The notes below the pieces were generated by a model. That model was not told the origin of the DNA and did not search any database. It saw only the letters and a program-made list of their open reading frames with translations. 64,000 nucleotides of DNA from Fulvia fulva (lineage: Eukaryota > Ascomycota > Dothideomycetes > Mycosphaerellales > Mycosphaerellaceae), in the NCBI RefSeq assembly GCF_020509005.1, contig NC_063018.1:248001-312000 (forward strand), read 5' to 3'. Both the position numbers and the translations under genes were made by a program. Positions 42,724-53,361 of this stretch are shown here, in pieces (the first letter of the stretch is position 1; the number at the start of each line of letters is the position of its first letter).

Positions 42724-44117
42724 ATGATCGACTTCATCCTCTCCCCAACGCAACAGCAAATGCGCAAAGAAGCGGCCGGCTTCGCAGACCAAGTCCTCAA
42801 GGGTGCTCACGCCGTCTACTCCAAACATGCCTCCCAATCCGAGCGCTTCAGATCTACTCGCCAGTTCTACCGCATGGCCACAGCTGGCGGTATGATCAAA
42901 GGACAGATTCCCACGGCTTTAGGTGGTGCGAACGAGTCGCTTGTAGATGCTGCAGTAACTTTGGAGGAGCTCTTCGCAGCGGACACGAGTGTGACGCTGA
43001 CTGTAGCTGCGACCGGACTGGGTTTGACGCCGCTGATCATGAGTGGACATGAGAGGTTGCAGAAGGAGTATCTGAAGCCGTTCTTGACTGGTGAAGGAGA
43101 GCCTTTGGCTAGTCTTGTGCATTCTGAGCCGGGTGGTACGGCAAATTGGTTGGAGACGGGTGGCAAGGGGTTGAGGACTACGGCAAGGAAGGAGGGAGAT
43201 GAGTGGATTGTGGAAGGGGAGAAGGCAAGTATGGTTGCTGTCGAAGAACCTGGCGGCATGTCCAGCTAATCCTGTTGTAGTTATGGACAACCAACAGTGG
43301 CGGCTGGGATGGCAAAGGCGCAGACCTACAGTGCGTTGTCTGCCGCAAGATCGTTGAAGGCCAAACCAACGGCGACGACAAGGACGTCGAACCCCGATCA
43401 TCAGTGATCATCCTGCTGGTCACCCGCGATATTATCGCACAGAACCACCCCTCCGCTTACACGATCCTCGATGAACCAGAGTTGATGGGCTTCCCAGCTC
43501 ACTCAGGACCACACAGCAGATACTCGGGTCTGCGTGTCCCAGTCGACAACGTCCTAGCCGAAGGCGAAGCAGCCGCATCTCTAATCGAAATGTCCTTCAC
43601 AGCCTCTGCTGCTTTAGTCGGCGCATTCTCCGTGAGCATCATGCGTGCAGCTTTCGACGCTGCTCTTGCTTTTGCGAAGTCAGACAGTCGCGGTGGGAGC
43701 GTGCCGATCATCGAGAGGCAGAGTGTTGCGGACTTGCTGATCGATATCAAGATGCGAGTCGATGCTTCGAGGTTGTTAACCTGGAAGGCGTTGCATTCGC
43801 TGGAGAATGGGCCGGGAGATGTGAAGTCGAGGCAGGAGCTGTGCTACGAGGCGAAGATCTTTGCTTCGGATAATTGTGTGAGGAGTGTGACGGATGCTAT
43901 GAGTGCTGTTGGGATGTAAGTGCTTAGGTTTGATTGTAGTGGTTCGGTCTCGCTGACGTTTCGCAGGACCTCATATCGCAAAGACCAGCCATTTACACGG
44001 CTTCTGAGCGATGCATCCTGCCTGCCCTTGTTCGACGGAGGCAATATGGGAGTCAGGAGGCGCCAGCTTGAGAGGATTTTCCAAAGTGAAGACTACAATT
44101 CCTTGGGTGGCCTTTGA
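42724..44117 (+). CDS. Acyl-CoA dehydrogenase family flavoprotein
   Basis: Three exons (42724-43224, 43281-43915, 43967-44117) give 428 residues. The first intron begins GCAAGT and ends TTGTAG, a GC-AG intron. The second is GTAAGT...CGCAG. The N-terminal helical domain starts MIDFILSPTQQQMRKEA. The middle beta domain has the FAD-binding region SEPGGTANW and LWTTNSGG. The C-terminal helical domain has RQSVADLLIDIKMRV. Family members oxidise acyl-CoA thioesters or related small substrates such as nitroalkanes with FAD. The conserved final catalytic region is partly atypical, so the substrate is left open. Confidence 0.85.
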
Positions 44118-44396
44118 GAGCATGAGTGCATGATGGTACATGTTGCTGCTTGTACATCGTCATACATATATTGCTTCCCACCACATTTAGTCTCTACGTG
44201 TCATCCCATAATTCTATGCGAGCAGATAGAGGCGGAAAAATTACTGATAGCGATTTCTGTCTTGCCCAAAAGAATGTGTATGTCTATACATCATACGAAC
44301 GTGATGCTGCGTCCTATAGCCCCTTATGCCATTTCCCCAAGCCTCATTACATGCTAGACATTTTGTGATTACATTTTACAGCTATGGTCCTGCTCT

Positions 44397-45867
44397 CTAC
44401 AAGAAAGCAACGGCCGCAGCAGCTGCGAGCACCATAGCGGAGGCGGCACTACCAACCATGGCAGAAGCGCCACCAGTGTACGAAGATGGGTTGCTTCCAG
44501 TGTACGATGGTCCAGTGTAAGTGGTGTTGCCTTGAGTGGCGTTGTTGCCAGCTGCTGGCTGGTATGATGAGCCAGAGCCGGATGAAGTGCCTTGCTGGCC
44601 AGAGCTGGATGAGCCAGAGCTCGACCCGCTGCTGCTGGAGCCAGATCCGCTGCTGCTGAAGCTCGATCCGCTGCTGCTGGAGCCAGATCCGCTGCTGCTG
44701 GAGCCAGATCCGCTGCTGCTGGAGCCAGATCCGCTGCTAGCACCTGACTGAGCGGCGTTCTGGGCGTCGTCGTTTGGAGTACCCGCGGCAGCACCGCCCG
44801 AAGTGGCGGAAGAACCTGTGGCGGTAGCGGCGGCCTGAGTAGCAGAGCGCGAGCCAGAAGCTGAGGCAGTTGGCTGGGTGGTATCGGCGCCCTCGCAGCT
44901 GAGATCGTAAAGAGGAGCACGGCGATCGGCGGGGATGACCTTGAACGAAACCTCTTGATCAGCTCCGTCGTTGAGCTGGTACCAGAAAGTGTTGGTCTTG
45001 CCCAAGAGCTTGCATGCGACAGCCTTCCAGTATTTCTCGGCGTTCTCAGTTCCAGAAGTGGCAGCGCCGGACCGTGGGCCAGTCACTGGCCAACCCGTTT
45101 CTGTCACCCAAACCGGCTTGCCCATCGAGGCGCCGACAGTGGCGTCGTATGCGTCGAAGAAGAGGCCTTCAGCGTTCTCGATGCTGTTCTCGTTGACGGT
45201 CTCGAAGTATGGGTATGCGTCGACGCCCAGGAAATCGAGAGCTTCGATGAGTGGGTTGTTGGAGGCGTTGACGTACGCAGTCCAGGTATCGACGTGGCCG
45301 ATTGGCTGGCAATGTGTCAGTATGGTCGCTCGTCATGTCGATAGGGTTGTTGCTTACAACATCAGCCCAAGCGGTACCCTGGATAGCCTCGCGAGCCTGC
45401 GAAACGTAGTTCACAAGCTGCTGTGGTCCAGCACCTGGACCGCTCTCGTTCTCGATACCAGTGGGCGAGATGCGGTAAAGATCCTCAGATCCAATGGAAA
45501 TACCAAGGATCTTGCCCTGGAGCTGCTCTCCGTACTGCTGAACCGCAGCACGCAGGGCCGTGATCTCGTTCTGGAAAGCCGCGTCACCACCGCTGCACCA
45601 CAGACCCAACAACAGCGATGTGTTTGTGGCGACCGCGGCTGGCAGAGCAGAGATAATGTCGCTCTGCGAGTATCCCTGGACCATCGTGAAAAGACGAGCC
45701 GATGTGAAAGCACCAACTCCCGGCAGCTCTTGCGCAGCCCTGAAGTCTGCCTCCCAGTCTGACAACATACGGGCTCTGTTGTCGGCGTACAAAGCGCCAT
45801 AGTTGAAGCCACGGATCTGGGCCGTAGCCGCGCCAGCAAGGGCTAGAAGAGAGAGTGTGAAATGCAT
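44397..45867 (-). CDS. GPI-type glucan endo-1,3-beta-glucosidase, GH17
   Basis: Two exons (45867-45358 and 45305-44397) across a 52-bp intron give 472 residues. The signal peptide (MHFTLSLLALAGAATA) is followed by a GH17 barrel with the proton donor Glu128 in SIGSEDLYR and the nucleophile Glu239 in WVTETGWP. A Ser/Gly/Thr-rich linker (about 300-440) contains SSSSGSG repeats. The end is small and hydrophobic after a Ser/Gly/Ala site, a GPI-anchor signal. The enzyme should act on cell-wall beta-1,3-glucan at the cell surface. Confidence 0.93.
44628..44732 (+). repeat. 21-bp minisatellite inside the GH17 linker
   Basis: Five tandem copies of a 21-bp unit (GCTGCTGCTGGAGCCAGATCC on the plus strand, cited as its 21 positions 44628-44648) encode SSSSGSG on the minus strand. 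The second copy has several changes. Being a multiple of three, copy-number change would alter linker length without breaking the frame. Confidence 0.75.
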
Positions 45868-46439
45868 TTTTGAAAAGACTGTGGGTGATACGAAAATTGG
45901 TGAAGAGCGTGTTACAAGGGGTGAGAGAAGAGGAAGTCCTTTGTGATGGTCCACGCATGCGCACTCCAGACAAAGGATGACGGGTCCCAAGCCTTGGCCA
46001 GGGGCAATAGTTTGGTTCGCTTCTAGAGACGCGTTGACCGCGGAACCGCTGGCGCTAGATAAAGCCAAAGCGCACGACTCTGCCACGATGTTCCGAGACT
46101 TGGCGGAGGATCGTTGCGCCATACATTGAAAGGAAAGAAATGTTGTTGGTGGTGTCGTAGAAAGGCACTTTGATCGCGAGACTTCAACGAGGCAGTCATT
46201 CACCTTCTTACCTTGCTGCCAAGCCAAGACGCCGTGATATTTCCGCAACATGGGTGAGACAACGTTGAACACCGCGCTGAAGAACGGCCACGATTGGAGT
46301 GCTGTTGGCGGTCATTTACCATCGTTTACGTTGGACACCAGACGGCGAGATAGCACCCATGTGGGAAGTCATGACCCTCTCACATTGGCACTCTTATTTG
46401 TCCATGTTCTCGTTGTGCTGAGGGCGCAGTGTCAACGCT
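45868..46439. other. 5' flank of the GH17 gene
   Basis: No supported gene. The flank leads into the broken gene region that starts at 46440. Confidence 0.35.
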
Positions 46440-48059
46440 CTAGACCACCTCTTGATCCCAATCTATCTTCTGTTGTTTGACGGATGCATGTTGGCGGATC
46501 ATAGGTCGCACGAGCAATCTCTTAGCCGGCATTGCATCCATGACGACAGCCATCTTGATCTTGTATGATCGTAGCTTCCCGTCGCGCAGGACAGACAAGA
46601 GCGAAAGCACTGCAATATCCAGATCGTTTCGATCATCTGCGGGATCATTGGCCCATCGACATCGGTCCAGACGGTAAATGACAATCGTGATCTCTGTCTG
46701 TATATCGAACGCGGTCAGTATTGGTACCAGCAGCGCTGACATCTGTCCAAAGGCCATGTCATCATCATCGTGCTGCCAGAGCTGAGACTGAACGGCATCT
46801 TCAATGTCGTTACGCAGATGCCATAGCGCTTCCGGGTGTTGAGCTGCCAGCTGGTATACAAGATGACGGACAACATCTGACTAGCTCGGTCGTGTGTGCT
46901 TGCTGGCGAAGGACGTGGGCTGGCATAAGTAGCAGACCACCACTGGAGTCGGACCAGGCAGACCGCTCAGCAGGAACTCTGCCCGCTTCTGCTCACAGCC
47001 TTCTATGATCAGGAGAATGGCATAAGACGACCAGTTGAGCTCGGTCTGGCTGTCTCCAAGCCAGTTCTGCCCTGCCAAAAGTAGCAGTGGGCGCTCAGTC
47101 TTGATCCAGGCCTGGAAAGCTGGCTCCGTGGTCAGCGCATGTCCCATGTCGGCTTTTGCAGAGTGCCCTTCTGGCACTCACGACGTGAATGCTCGTTGTC
47201 GAGAACAGCCTTTGATCTTGCTGTTGATGAGCTTTCAAGACGCGACGCAGATCGCCAAGATGTGCATCACGTGCTCGATCGTCTGCGGACTGCCAGTGGG
47301 TCTGTGCCTCTTTGACGCGCCAGTTCGTATCTGTTGTTGTCGTTGTCAACTTCTGCAACTGTTCCCGCATATCATATATCTCAGTTCCAGGATTACGATT
47401 TCCCGCTCCTTGCACATCTCCAGGAGCCGCCCGCGGATCTGTGCGACTGTCTCCATCTTCGATTCCTTCGGAGACATGGCACTCGCGAGCCTTCGCAGGC
47501 TTCCTCGAGGCGCGAGGCCTTCAGCAGTTTCGCGGCAAAACTCGATGACCAGTCCGCACACGTCTGCTAATAGAGTACGCAGGCTATCTTTTTGATTGGG
47601 TCGCTGAAGCGTTTGGAGTCGGGGAAAGGCATACGCAAGCTCTTGCAATGCTTGCTCAATGCTGTCCTCGCGCTGCTGCTTGTGGACTGCCACGCTCAGG
47701 AGTAGCGATATTGTACCATATGTGAGACCTCCATACTGCGAGTCCGCTCCTTTGATCAGCTCTGCGATGCCTGAAAAGCTGCCAAGAAACTCTGCAAAGG
47801 TACAAAGCAGACCTTGGAATCCTGAGCATTCTGCGCATGATAGAACTTGCTTTGGGCCTTTGCTTCATCTGAAGCAGCTGAGTCGGCCTCGATGAGGCTT
47901 TTGATCTGCTGTTCGACGTCCACTCTGTTCAAGCCGTACAGGGAAGAGGGATCTTGTGCAGTCAAAGCAGATCTGTTTCCGCTCAGCCGCTGACGCTGGG
48001 ATTGTGATCAATGTCAAGTCACTTTTGGAATCATGGAGCCTCTGAATCGACGCCAGCAA
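46440..48059 (-). pseudogene. Broken STAND-like gene with a DUF7708-like region
   Basis: On the minus strand, blocks in several frames resemble one fungal protein of the STAND/NACHT type. The N-terminal block (about 47830-47400) has YGGLTYGTISLLLSVAVHK and ALQELAYAFPRLQTLQ, like DUF7708. A coiled-coil block (KLTTTTDTNWRVKEAQTHW) follows, perhaps across a 44-bp intron. A good 70-bp intron (GTGAGT...TTCCAG, 47181-47112) joins it to AWIKTERPLLLLAGQNWLG and a region ending HTRPS. There a TAG (46883-46881) interrupts the frame, which continues as SDVVRHLVYQLAAQHPEALWHLRNDIE to 46440. The 5' part around 47830-48059 could not be joined in frame. It is most likely a decaying gene; a mis-modelled intact gene is less likely. 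Confidence 0.5.
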
Positions 48060-48265
48060 TCTGAAATATATGAGTCAATTGTACAACGCATTGTCAAGAC
48101 TCACTGCTCACGGAGAATGTTTATCGCCCGCAGCGAGCCAGGCTTGAACTTTTACCGGCTCCATAACGAGGGTGAGACCATGGTCTTCGTGAGTTTGATG
48201 CTCGTTAGCAATTGACCAGACTTCATGATCATCGTCAGAGCGACATCCATCGCCGCTTCACCGCT

Positions 48266-48631
48266 TCACCGGTCCACCTCCGCAGTCTCGGAGTTCTCCT
48301 CAGAGAGGTAGTGTGCCGCAACACGCTGCATCTGTAGCAAGGATGGTCTATTTCTGCCTGCGGACGGTGTTGCTGCTTCGGCCGTGTGGTGCTCAGCTCG
48401 CTTAACAACCATGTCTGCAGTCACGCTCGTCTGGAAGATCATGCAACCCCCAGGTAAATTCGGACGAATGACATACGAGTTGGATCCCTCAATAAGCACA
48501 ACCGGTATGAGGGCTCCACTGTACGATCGCAGGCGCGCGGCTAGATGGACATATCGACACCTGGCGGGCAGCTGGGTCGCGTCAGGTCCCTGTTCGGCCA
48601 GGACGCAACGCTGCTGCTCCAGAAGAATCAT
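48266..48631 (-). other. Unassigned open frame of 121 codons
   Basis: An open frame with no recognised motif lies between two broken genes that face away from each other. It could be a fragment of the minus-strand STAND-like gene or a chance frame. I do not call it a gene. Confidence 0.2.
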
Positions 48632-48829
48632 AAAGCTCGTCGCCTCTCATGCAAAGCGATCGGTGCCATACGATACGTGCACAAATCCGAACAATCAAAT
48701 GGCAGGCCAGGCTGACGGCTCATTCGTGCCTAACGAGCACAGCATGGGTTTGTGCTACACCAGATGGTACTTCGGACTAACGACTCATAGTTTCAGCAAA
48801 GCCCCCACAGCAACACATCGAGCCACGCA

Positions 48830-50736
48830 ATGGCATCGTACCTTGAGGCACGGGTTGCGCAACTCGAATAAGCTTTGGCACAACGCTCCTATCTGGAGCA
48901 GAGTGGCTACCCATCCAATTATCAGCAAGGTCTTGTCGGCGGTCCTTTGGCATTACAATCGAAGCGCTAGAGTCATGGTTTCGATCGCGAGACACCATGA
49001 AAGCGTTCGGCAAGATCAAGTTTGAGCTTCTGTGGACCCTATTCCCCCACTGTTCGAAGATATATGCCCGGACCTACATGACCGAATTGCAGCTGCTCGA
49101 GCTGCGAAGTTGCTCTGATCTCGAACTGGAGGCTGGCGAGAGTTTTCGAGTGACATGTGGCAGTCTCGACTGGGATGGAAGTAGTTACTCGCGCTACAAT
49201 TACGGTTTCTACATCAAGCCTTTCAGCGATGAGCGACCAATCAATAGTCTCGAAGTGTTCCCGACAGAATACTACTCCAACGAAGCGGGGCAGTACAACA
49301 ACAGTGAGTTACGCAGCCATGTGGTCGAGCGTGGGCGGAAATATAGTGAGCTGTGCACTGGGGACCCGTTCACGTTTCAGTGTCACTATTCTGGTGCGGT
49401 TCTAGTAAGCCCCAATGGTCTCAACGGAGCTGTCTCTAGCCGCTTGGACTTTGCGGCTACGATTCGTTTGCTCAACCGTCAGCAGCATTTCCGGGATCGG
49501 GGAGATAATGAGATGATATCCGTTGATCTGGTGGAGAAGCAAGCACGCGTCATACTTGACAATCACGTTTTCCTGCGGTCGGAAAGGAATGCTTCTGAAA
49601 CGGGTGACACACCTCCGCTTGAGAGAAAGATCTCGACATTGGTTCAGACCGAGTGTTTGTGCTCAAGCTGCGCAAAGTCCTCATTGCAGCAATGGGGACT
49701 GACTGATCAAACAAGCCGCTTCACGGACAATGAGGAACGCCTGTCCATGTTACCTCCTAGGCTTCTTGGATTCGCGTTGAAAAAGAGCCTCTGGTGTCAA
49801 TTCAGCGTTGATAAGGCCACTCGCGTTAATCTCGAGCAGACCCGAGAGACAGAGCCTTTCGAGAGGGAACTGCAACTTGACCCTGAATCAAAAAGGCTTG
49901 TCATGGCACTGGTCAAGGAGCATGAATCTCATAGGTCGGCGCTGTCATCGAGTATCGGTGGACCGGTTGACGCTAAAGCTTTTGACATTAATCGAGGGCA
50001 AAGGTCAGGGCGTTGCCGTTATGCTGCATGGGCCTCCAGGTGTCGGCAAAACTCTCACTGGTAAGTGCCCAGGGATAAAGCCATCGCCGTCTGTCCAACC
50101 CATATCGCCGCGGTGCATATCAGCATTTACTCTCCATACAGCGCCATAGCTAACGAACTTCATCCGTAGCTGAGACCATCGCCCTCGCAACTGGACGTCC
50201 ACTTTTTACCGTATCGGTCGCGGAGATCGGTATCGAGCCTCCGGAAGTCGAGAGGAAATTATCTGACGTGTTCGCCGATGCTGCTCGTTGGGGTGCTGTG
50301 CTATTCATCGATGAAGCAGATGTATTTGTGGAAGAGCGAACCAAATTTGACCTGAAAAGGAATGCCATGGTTTCTGTTTTCTTGAGATGCTTGGAGTACT
50401 ACGATGGTGAGTTGCATGCATATACCGCTCGAGTACCCTCTAGGCTGATCGTTATGCAGGCATCATCATCATGACCACCACCAATAGGATTACATCAATC
50501 AACGTAGCCGTTCAGTCTCGAATCATTTGGCCATCTAGTACCACGATCTAACCCAAGCTCAACGCATCGAGATCTACAAGAATCGAGTAGAGCGAATCCC
50601 CGAAGTTGAGATCGAAGATCGAAAGGACTTGCTCGAAAGTCTGACCCTTGATCGGGTCACAAGGCGACCGCGGTCAACTGAGCGATGCCCTTGGCCACTC
50701 CTGACCGCGTGTGCTGAAGGCGATCCATCGACATAG
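48830..50736 (+). pseudogene. Broken AAA ATPase gene (DUF7025 + AAA type)
   Basis: The remains of a fungal AAA ATPase. A coiled-coil start (MASYLEARVAQLE) is cut by TAA at 48869-48871. The DUF7025-like middle (IEALESWFRSRDTMKAF...ELLWTLFPHCSKIY) is open from about 48961 to 50010. The Walker A region GVAVMLHGPPGVGKTLT sits in the next frame, so one base is gained near 49990. After a GTAAGT intron come AETIALATGRPLFTVS and Walker B AVLFIDEAD. After another intron (GTGAGT...TGCAG, near 50407-50460) comes IIIMTTTNR. Then one base is lost near 50526, a TAG follows at 50536-50538, and the frame resumes as YHDLTQAQRIEIYKNRVERIPEVE. The product would be truncated. Confidence 0.7.
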
Positions 50737-51167
50737 CTAAATGGATAAGGCCTGCCAAGCTTTGGAACAAAGGCATTGAGCGAAATAAGTGTCTGGCTTG
50801 ATAAAGACATCGATCTTCCCGACTTGCCGGCTAACAGAGACACGCATGCATAGCAGATCAATGCCTTGCAACATCATAATGCGTTGATTCTGTTCACACG
50901 ATTCATTCATGACACTGCGCAACACATTCCCTAGGACCATTATACTCAACAACACATTGAGCACACGACACATCAAGACAAAGATGGTCTCTTCCATATA
51001 TATACCTTGAGGTCACGGTCCTTTTACACATTCCTTCTACCCAGAGTCCCATCCACCACTGCAAGAACACCACCCTTTGCATTCAAAACCACACACATCC
51101 AACCGACTCTACCAAACCAACCACACAAACACACCACTTACCTCCGCCAACAACCCACCTGCACATC
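50737..51167. other. Intergenic region; 5' flank of the small secreted protein
   Basis: The last 100 bases before the start are C/A-rich with few G, as in many highly expressed fungal 5' leaders. A TATATATACC sequence at 50997-51006 lies about 165 bp before the ATG and may be a TATA box. Confidence 0.45.
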
Positions 51168-51587
51168 ATGCAGGTTCTCACCCTCCTCCTCGCGACCACA
51201 GCCGTGATCACCGCCTCACCCATCCCGGCCAACTCCGCCACGGAGACCCTCGACCATACTAACCTCACCAAGCGTTCTTCCGCAATGTGCCTCGATTGCT
51301 TCTCGTGCAAGGCAAAGCAGCAGGGGCCCGTCCTTAAGTACACACTCCGCATCGGCGCCCCGTACATCAACGGTGCTGGCTGCGACTCGATCAAGAAGCA
51401 ACTCACGGACGATGACAGCGTGCCTGAGATCGACAGCTGGAGCTGCAAGGACGACAAGGGCATGACCAAGATCTCTTTCGTCGCCTGGGACTACAACCAG
51501 GGCTGGCAGATATCGCAGGCATTCAATCGCGCGTACCCATCTATCAAGGCTAAGCACCCATACGGGTTCAACTGTCCGAACAACTAA
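51168..51587 (+). CDS. Small secreted cysteine-containing protein (effector-like)
   Basis: Single-exon gene of 139 residues. A signal peptide covers about residues 1-17 (MQVLTLLLATTAVITAS). A pro-region of about 19 residues ends at a Kex2-type LTKR (residues 33-36). The mature part is about 103 residues with six Cys: C-x2-C-x2-C at the start, then single Cys in GAGCDS, SWSCKD and FNCPNN, enough for three disulphides. It has no similarity I recognise. Small size, processing site and even Cys number fit a secreted effector or antimicrobial-type protein, but the role is inference. It sits next to the decayed gene region. Confidence 0.8.
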   Translation: MQVLTLLLATTAVITASPIPANSATETLDHTNLTKRSSAMCLDCFSCKAKQQGPVLKYTLRIGAPYINGAGCDSIKKQLTDDDSVPEIDSWSCKDDKGMTKISFVAWDYNQGWQISQAFNRAYPSIKAKHPYGFNCPNN

Positions 51588-52296
51588 TCGAGCCTAGGCT
51601 TGACAGTTGGGGGCGAGGGATCATGAGATAGCGGAGTGAGAAAGGGGACGTGTACGATAGTAAATTGGAAGTGATCAGGGCCAAGGGTGTACAATAGCAA
51701 TTTGGACGTTATGGGAATGCGGATATGCCTTTCTCTTCGATAGAATGTATTAACACTGGGTTCATAAACTTCTTGTGCAGTCTCATATTCGAAATGCGTC
51801 TAATTAACGAAATCTGTATTAGCTCCAGCAAAATATTCTGTATGCTTGTCTTCATTATATCCTACACAAAAGTGATGGTCTCCAGCGGAACTTTCAAACC
51901 ATAAGTTTACCACATCTTCACAAGTAATTCTTGAATCTGACTCCAGGAACCGTGATTCATTTAATCTTCGCTGTTTGAGGCGGCGGGGGGGGGGGGCATG
52001 CTGTATCATGTCTGACCAGTCGTGAGTAAAAAGCAAACGCACCACGACGTAGAACGTGCTCGCTCGAACTTTAAGCGGGGCACATGTGAATCTTGGCTGG
52101 TAGCAGGAAGTTTAATTGCGGGGCGAGATCCATTTTACAGACAGAATCTTCATAAAGCGCTGCGCTTCACCCCCGCTTGAAGCAACCCGGTCTATCTTCC
52201 ACGCACAACATTATGCGCTCGACCGCACTTCCCTCGCGCTGAGATCGAGAAGTAGCAGACTATCCGCAGCACTCCTACCACAGCCAGTGTCGTAAC
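51588..52296. other. Intergenic region with a poly-G tract
   Basis: A tract of about 13 G lies at 51984-51996 within a GGCGG context. The flanks at 51780-51960 are A/T-richer than the rest of the window. A minus-strand frame at 51800-52045 has no recognised motif and is not called. Confidence 0.45.
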
Positions 52297-52902
52297 ATGA
52301 ATAAAGTACGGATTCATCAACTGACCTCAATGCAGATGTCTGCCACAAAAGCACTTTCCGACGCCGCCGCATGCCTCAGCAATCTCACGATCTGCGATGA
52401 AGCATCGACCTCTTCGGAACCAGTCACTCGAGCTTCCACGAAAGTGTTCGCCATTCCCGAGCTGGTCGAGAACATCCTCGACCACATCACCTCACCACTC
52501 GAGCTATTCGCCCTCGGCCGAGTCAGCACCGTCTTCCACGACACCATTGGAATGCAGAAGAACAAGGTCAAGGTGTTTCTGGAGCCAAGCGCTAGCCCAA
52601 AGTTACGCGTCTTCCACCTCACCAAGCTGCTGCTCGCCAAAGGCCTCTGGAACTCGCTCTACCCTTTCAGATTCGCCGGCCTCACCTACCGCGAACGCGT
52701 ACGGGACGAAGACGCTCATCAAATCGCCGTCGACCAAATCGTGCTCAAGCTGCAAGTCGATCGGGAGTGGGCACGCGAGAACTACAGCAAAGCGAAACAA
52801 GACATCTTCGACGATAGTCTACCATACAAGCGCGAAGCATCATGGCAGAGTGTGCGCCTCGGAGACGGCAAGCGTCAACTTCGAGTCGAGATCTTGAACT
52901 AG
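52297..52902 (+). CDS. F-box-like protein, paralogue 1
   Basis: Single-exon gene of 201 residues. An F-box-like helical motif covers about residues 48-85 (KVFAIPELVENILDHITSPLELFALGRVSTVFHDTI). The rest is a short domain with MYC-like PFRFAGLTYRERVRDED and ends RLGDGKRQLRVEILN. F-box proteins link substrates to SCF ubiquitin ligases through Skp1; in this short fungal family that role is not proven. ATGs at 52330 and 52336 could also be the start. It is related to three other genes at 58.8-62 kb. Confidence 0.7.
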   Translation: MNKVRIHQLTSMQMSATKALSDAAACLSNLTICDEASTSSEPVTRASTKVFAIPELVENILDHITSPLELFALGRVSTVFHDTIGMQKNKVKVFLEPSASPKLRVFHLTKLLLAKGLWNSLYPFRFAGLTYRERVRDEDAHQIAVDQIVLKLQVDREWARENYSKAKQDIFDDSLPYKREASWQSVRLGDGKRQLRVEILN

Positions 52903-53361
52903 GTTTGTCTCAAGTGCGGTCCAGGAGAAGAAGTCACTCTGGCACAGATCTTGAGAGCTTGTGAACAGCACGTATTGTCGGCCGAGATTGTGATGGCAAG
53001 GCCCAAGCGCACCATGTCTGCTATCAGGTACTTGGCGAGCTTGAAAGAGGACACTGAGTACGTTACGACCGAGCACAGAGGCATCGTCCGGTAGCGCTCT
53101 GGTATGAGAACGCTTCTCGGAGTGGCTCTGGGCAGCTTGCTCGACTCGATGCTCTAGGGAGTTGAGATGGCTGCTGTCACAGTGAGCACAACGGTACTGT
53201 CGTCATTGCCCAGTGGCTTTTGTAGTTGGTCACTGATTGTGTTGGAAATGGCGAGGCCTCTCCACTGTCCTTCTGTCAGAGGTGAAGGTCCAGGACTGCT
53301 AGCAGCTGCCCATCATGGCACTCCAAGAACGATCTGCTCCTTCCTTGAGTCAGACCAGCTC

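Noticed and set aside
47800..47830. A 21-bp intron to join the two halves of the STAND-like N-terminus
   Set aside because: Too short for a spliceosomal intron, and the joined frame meets a stop.
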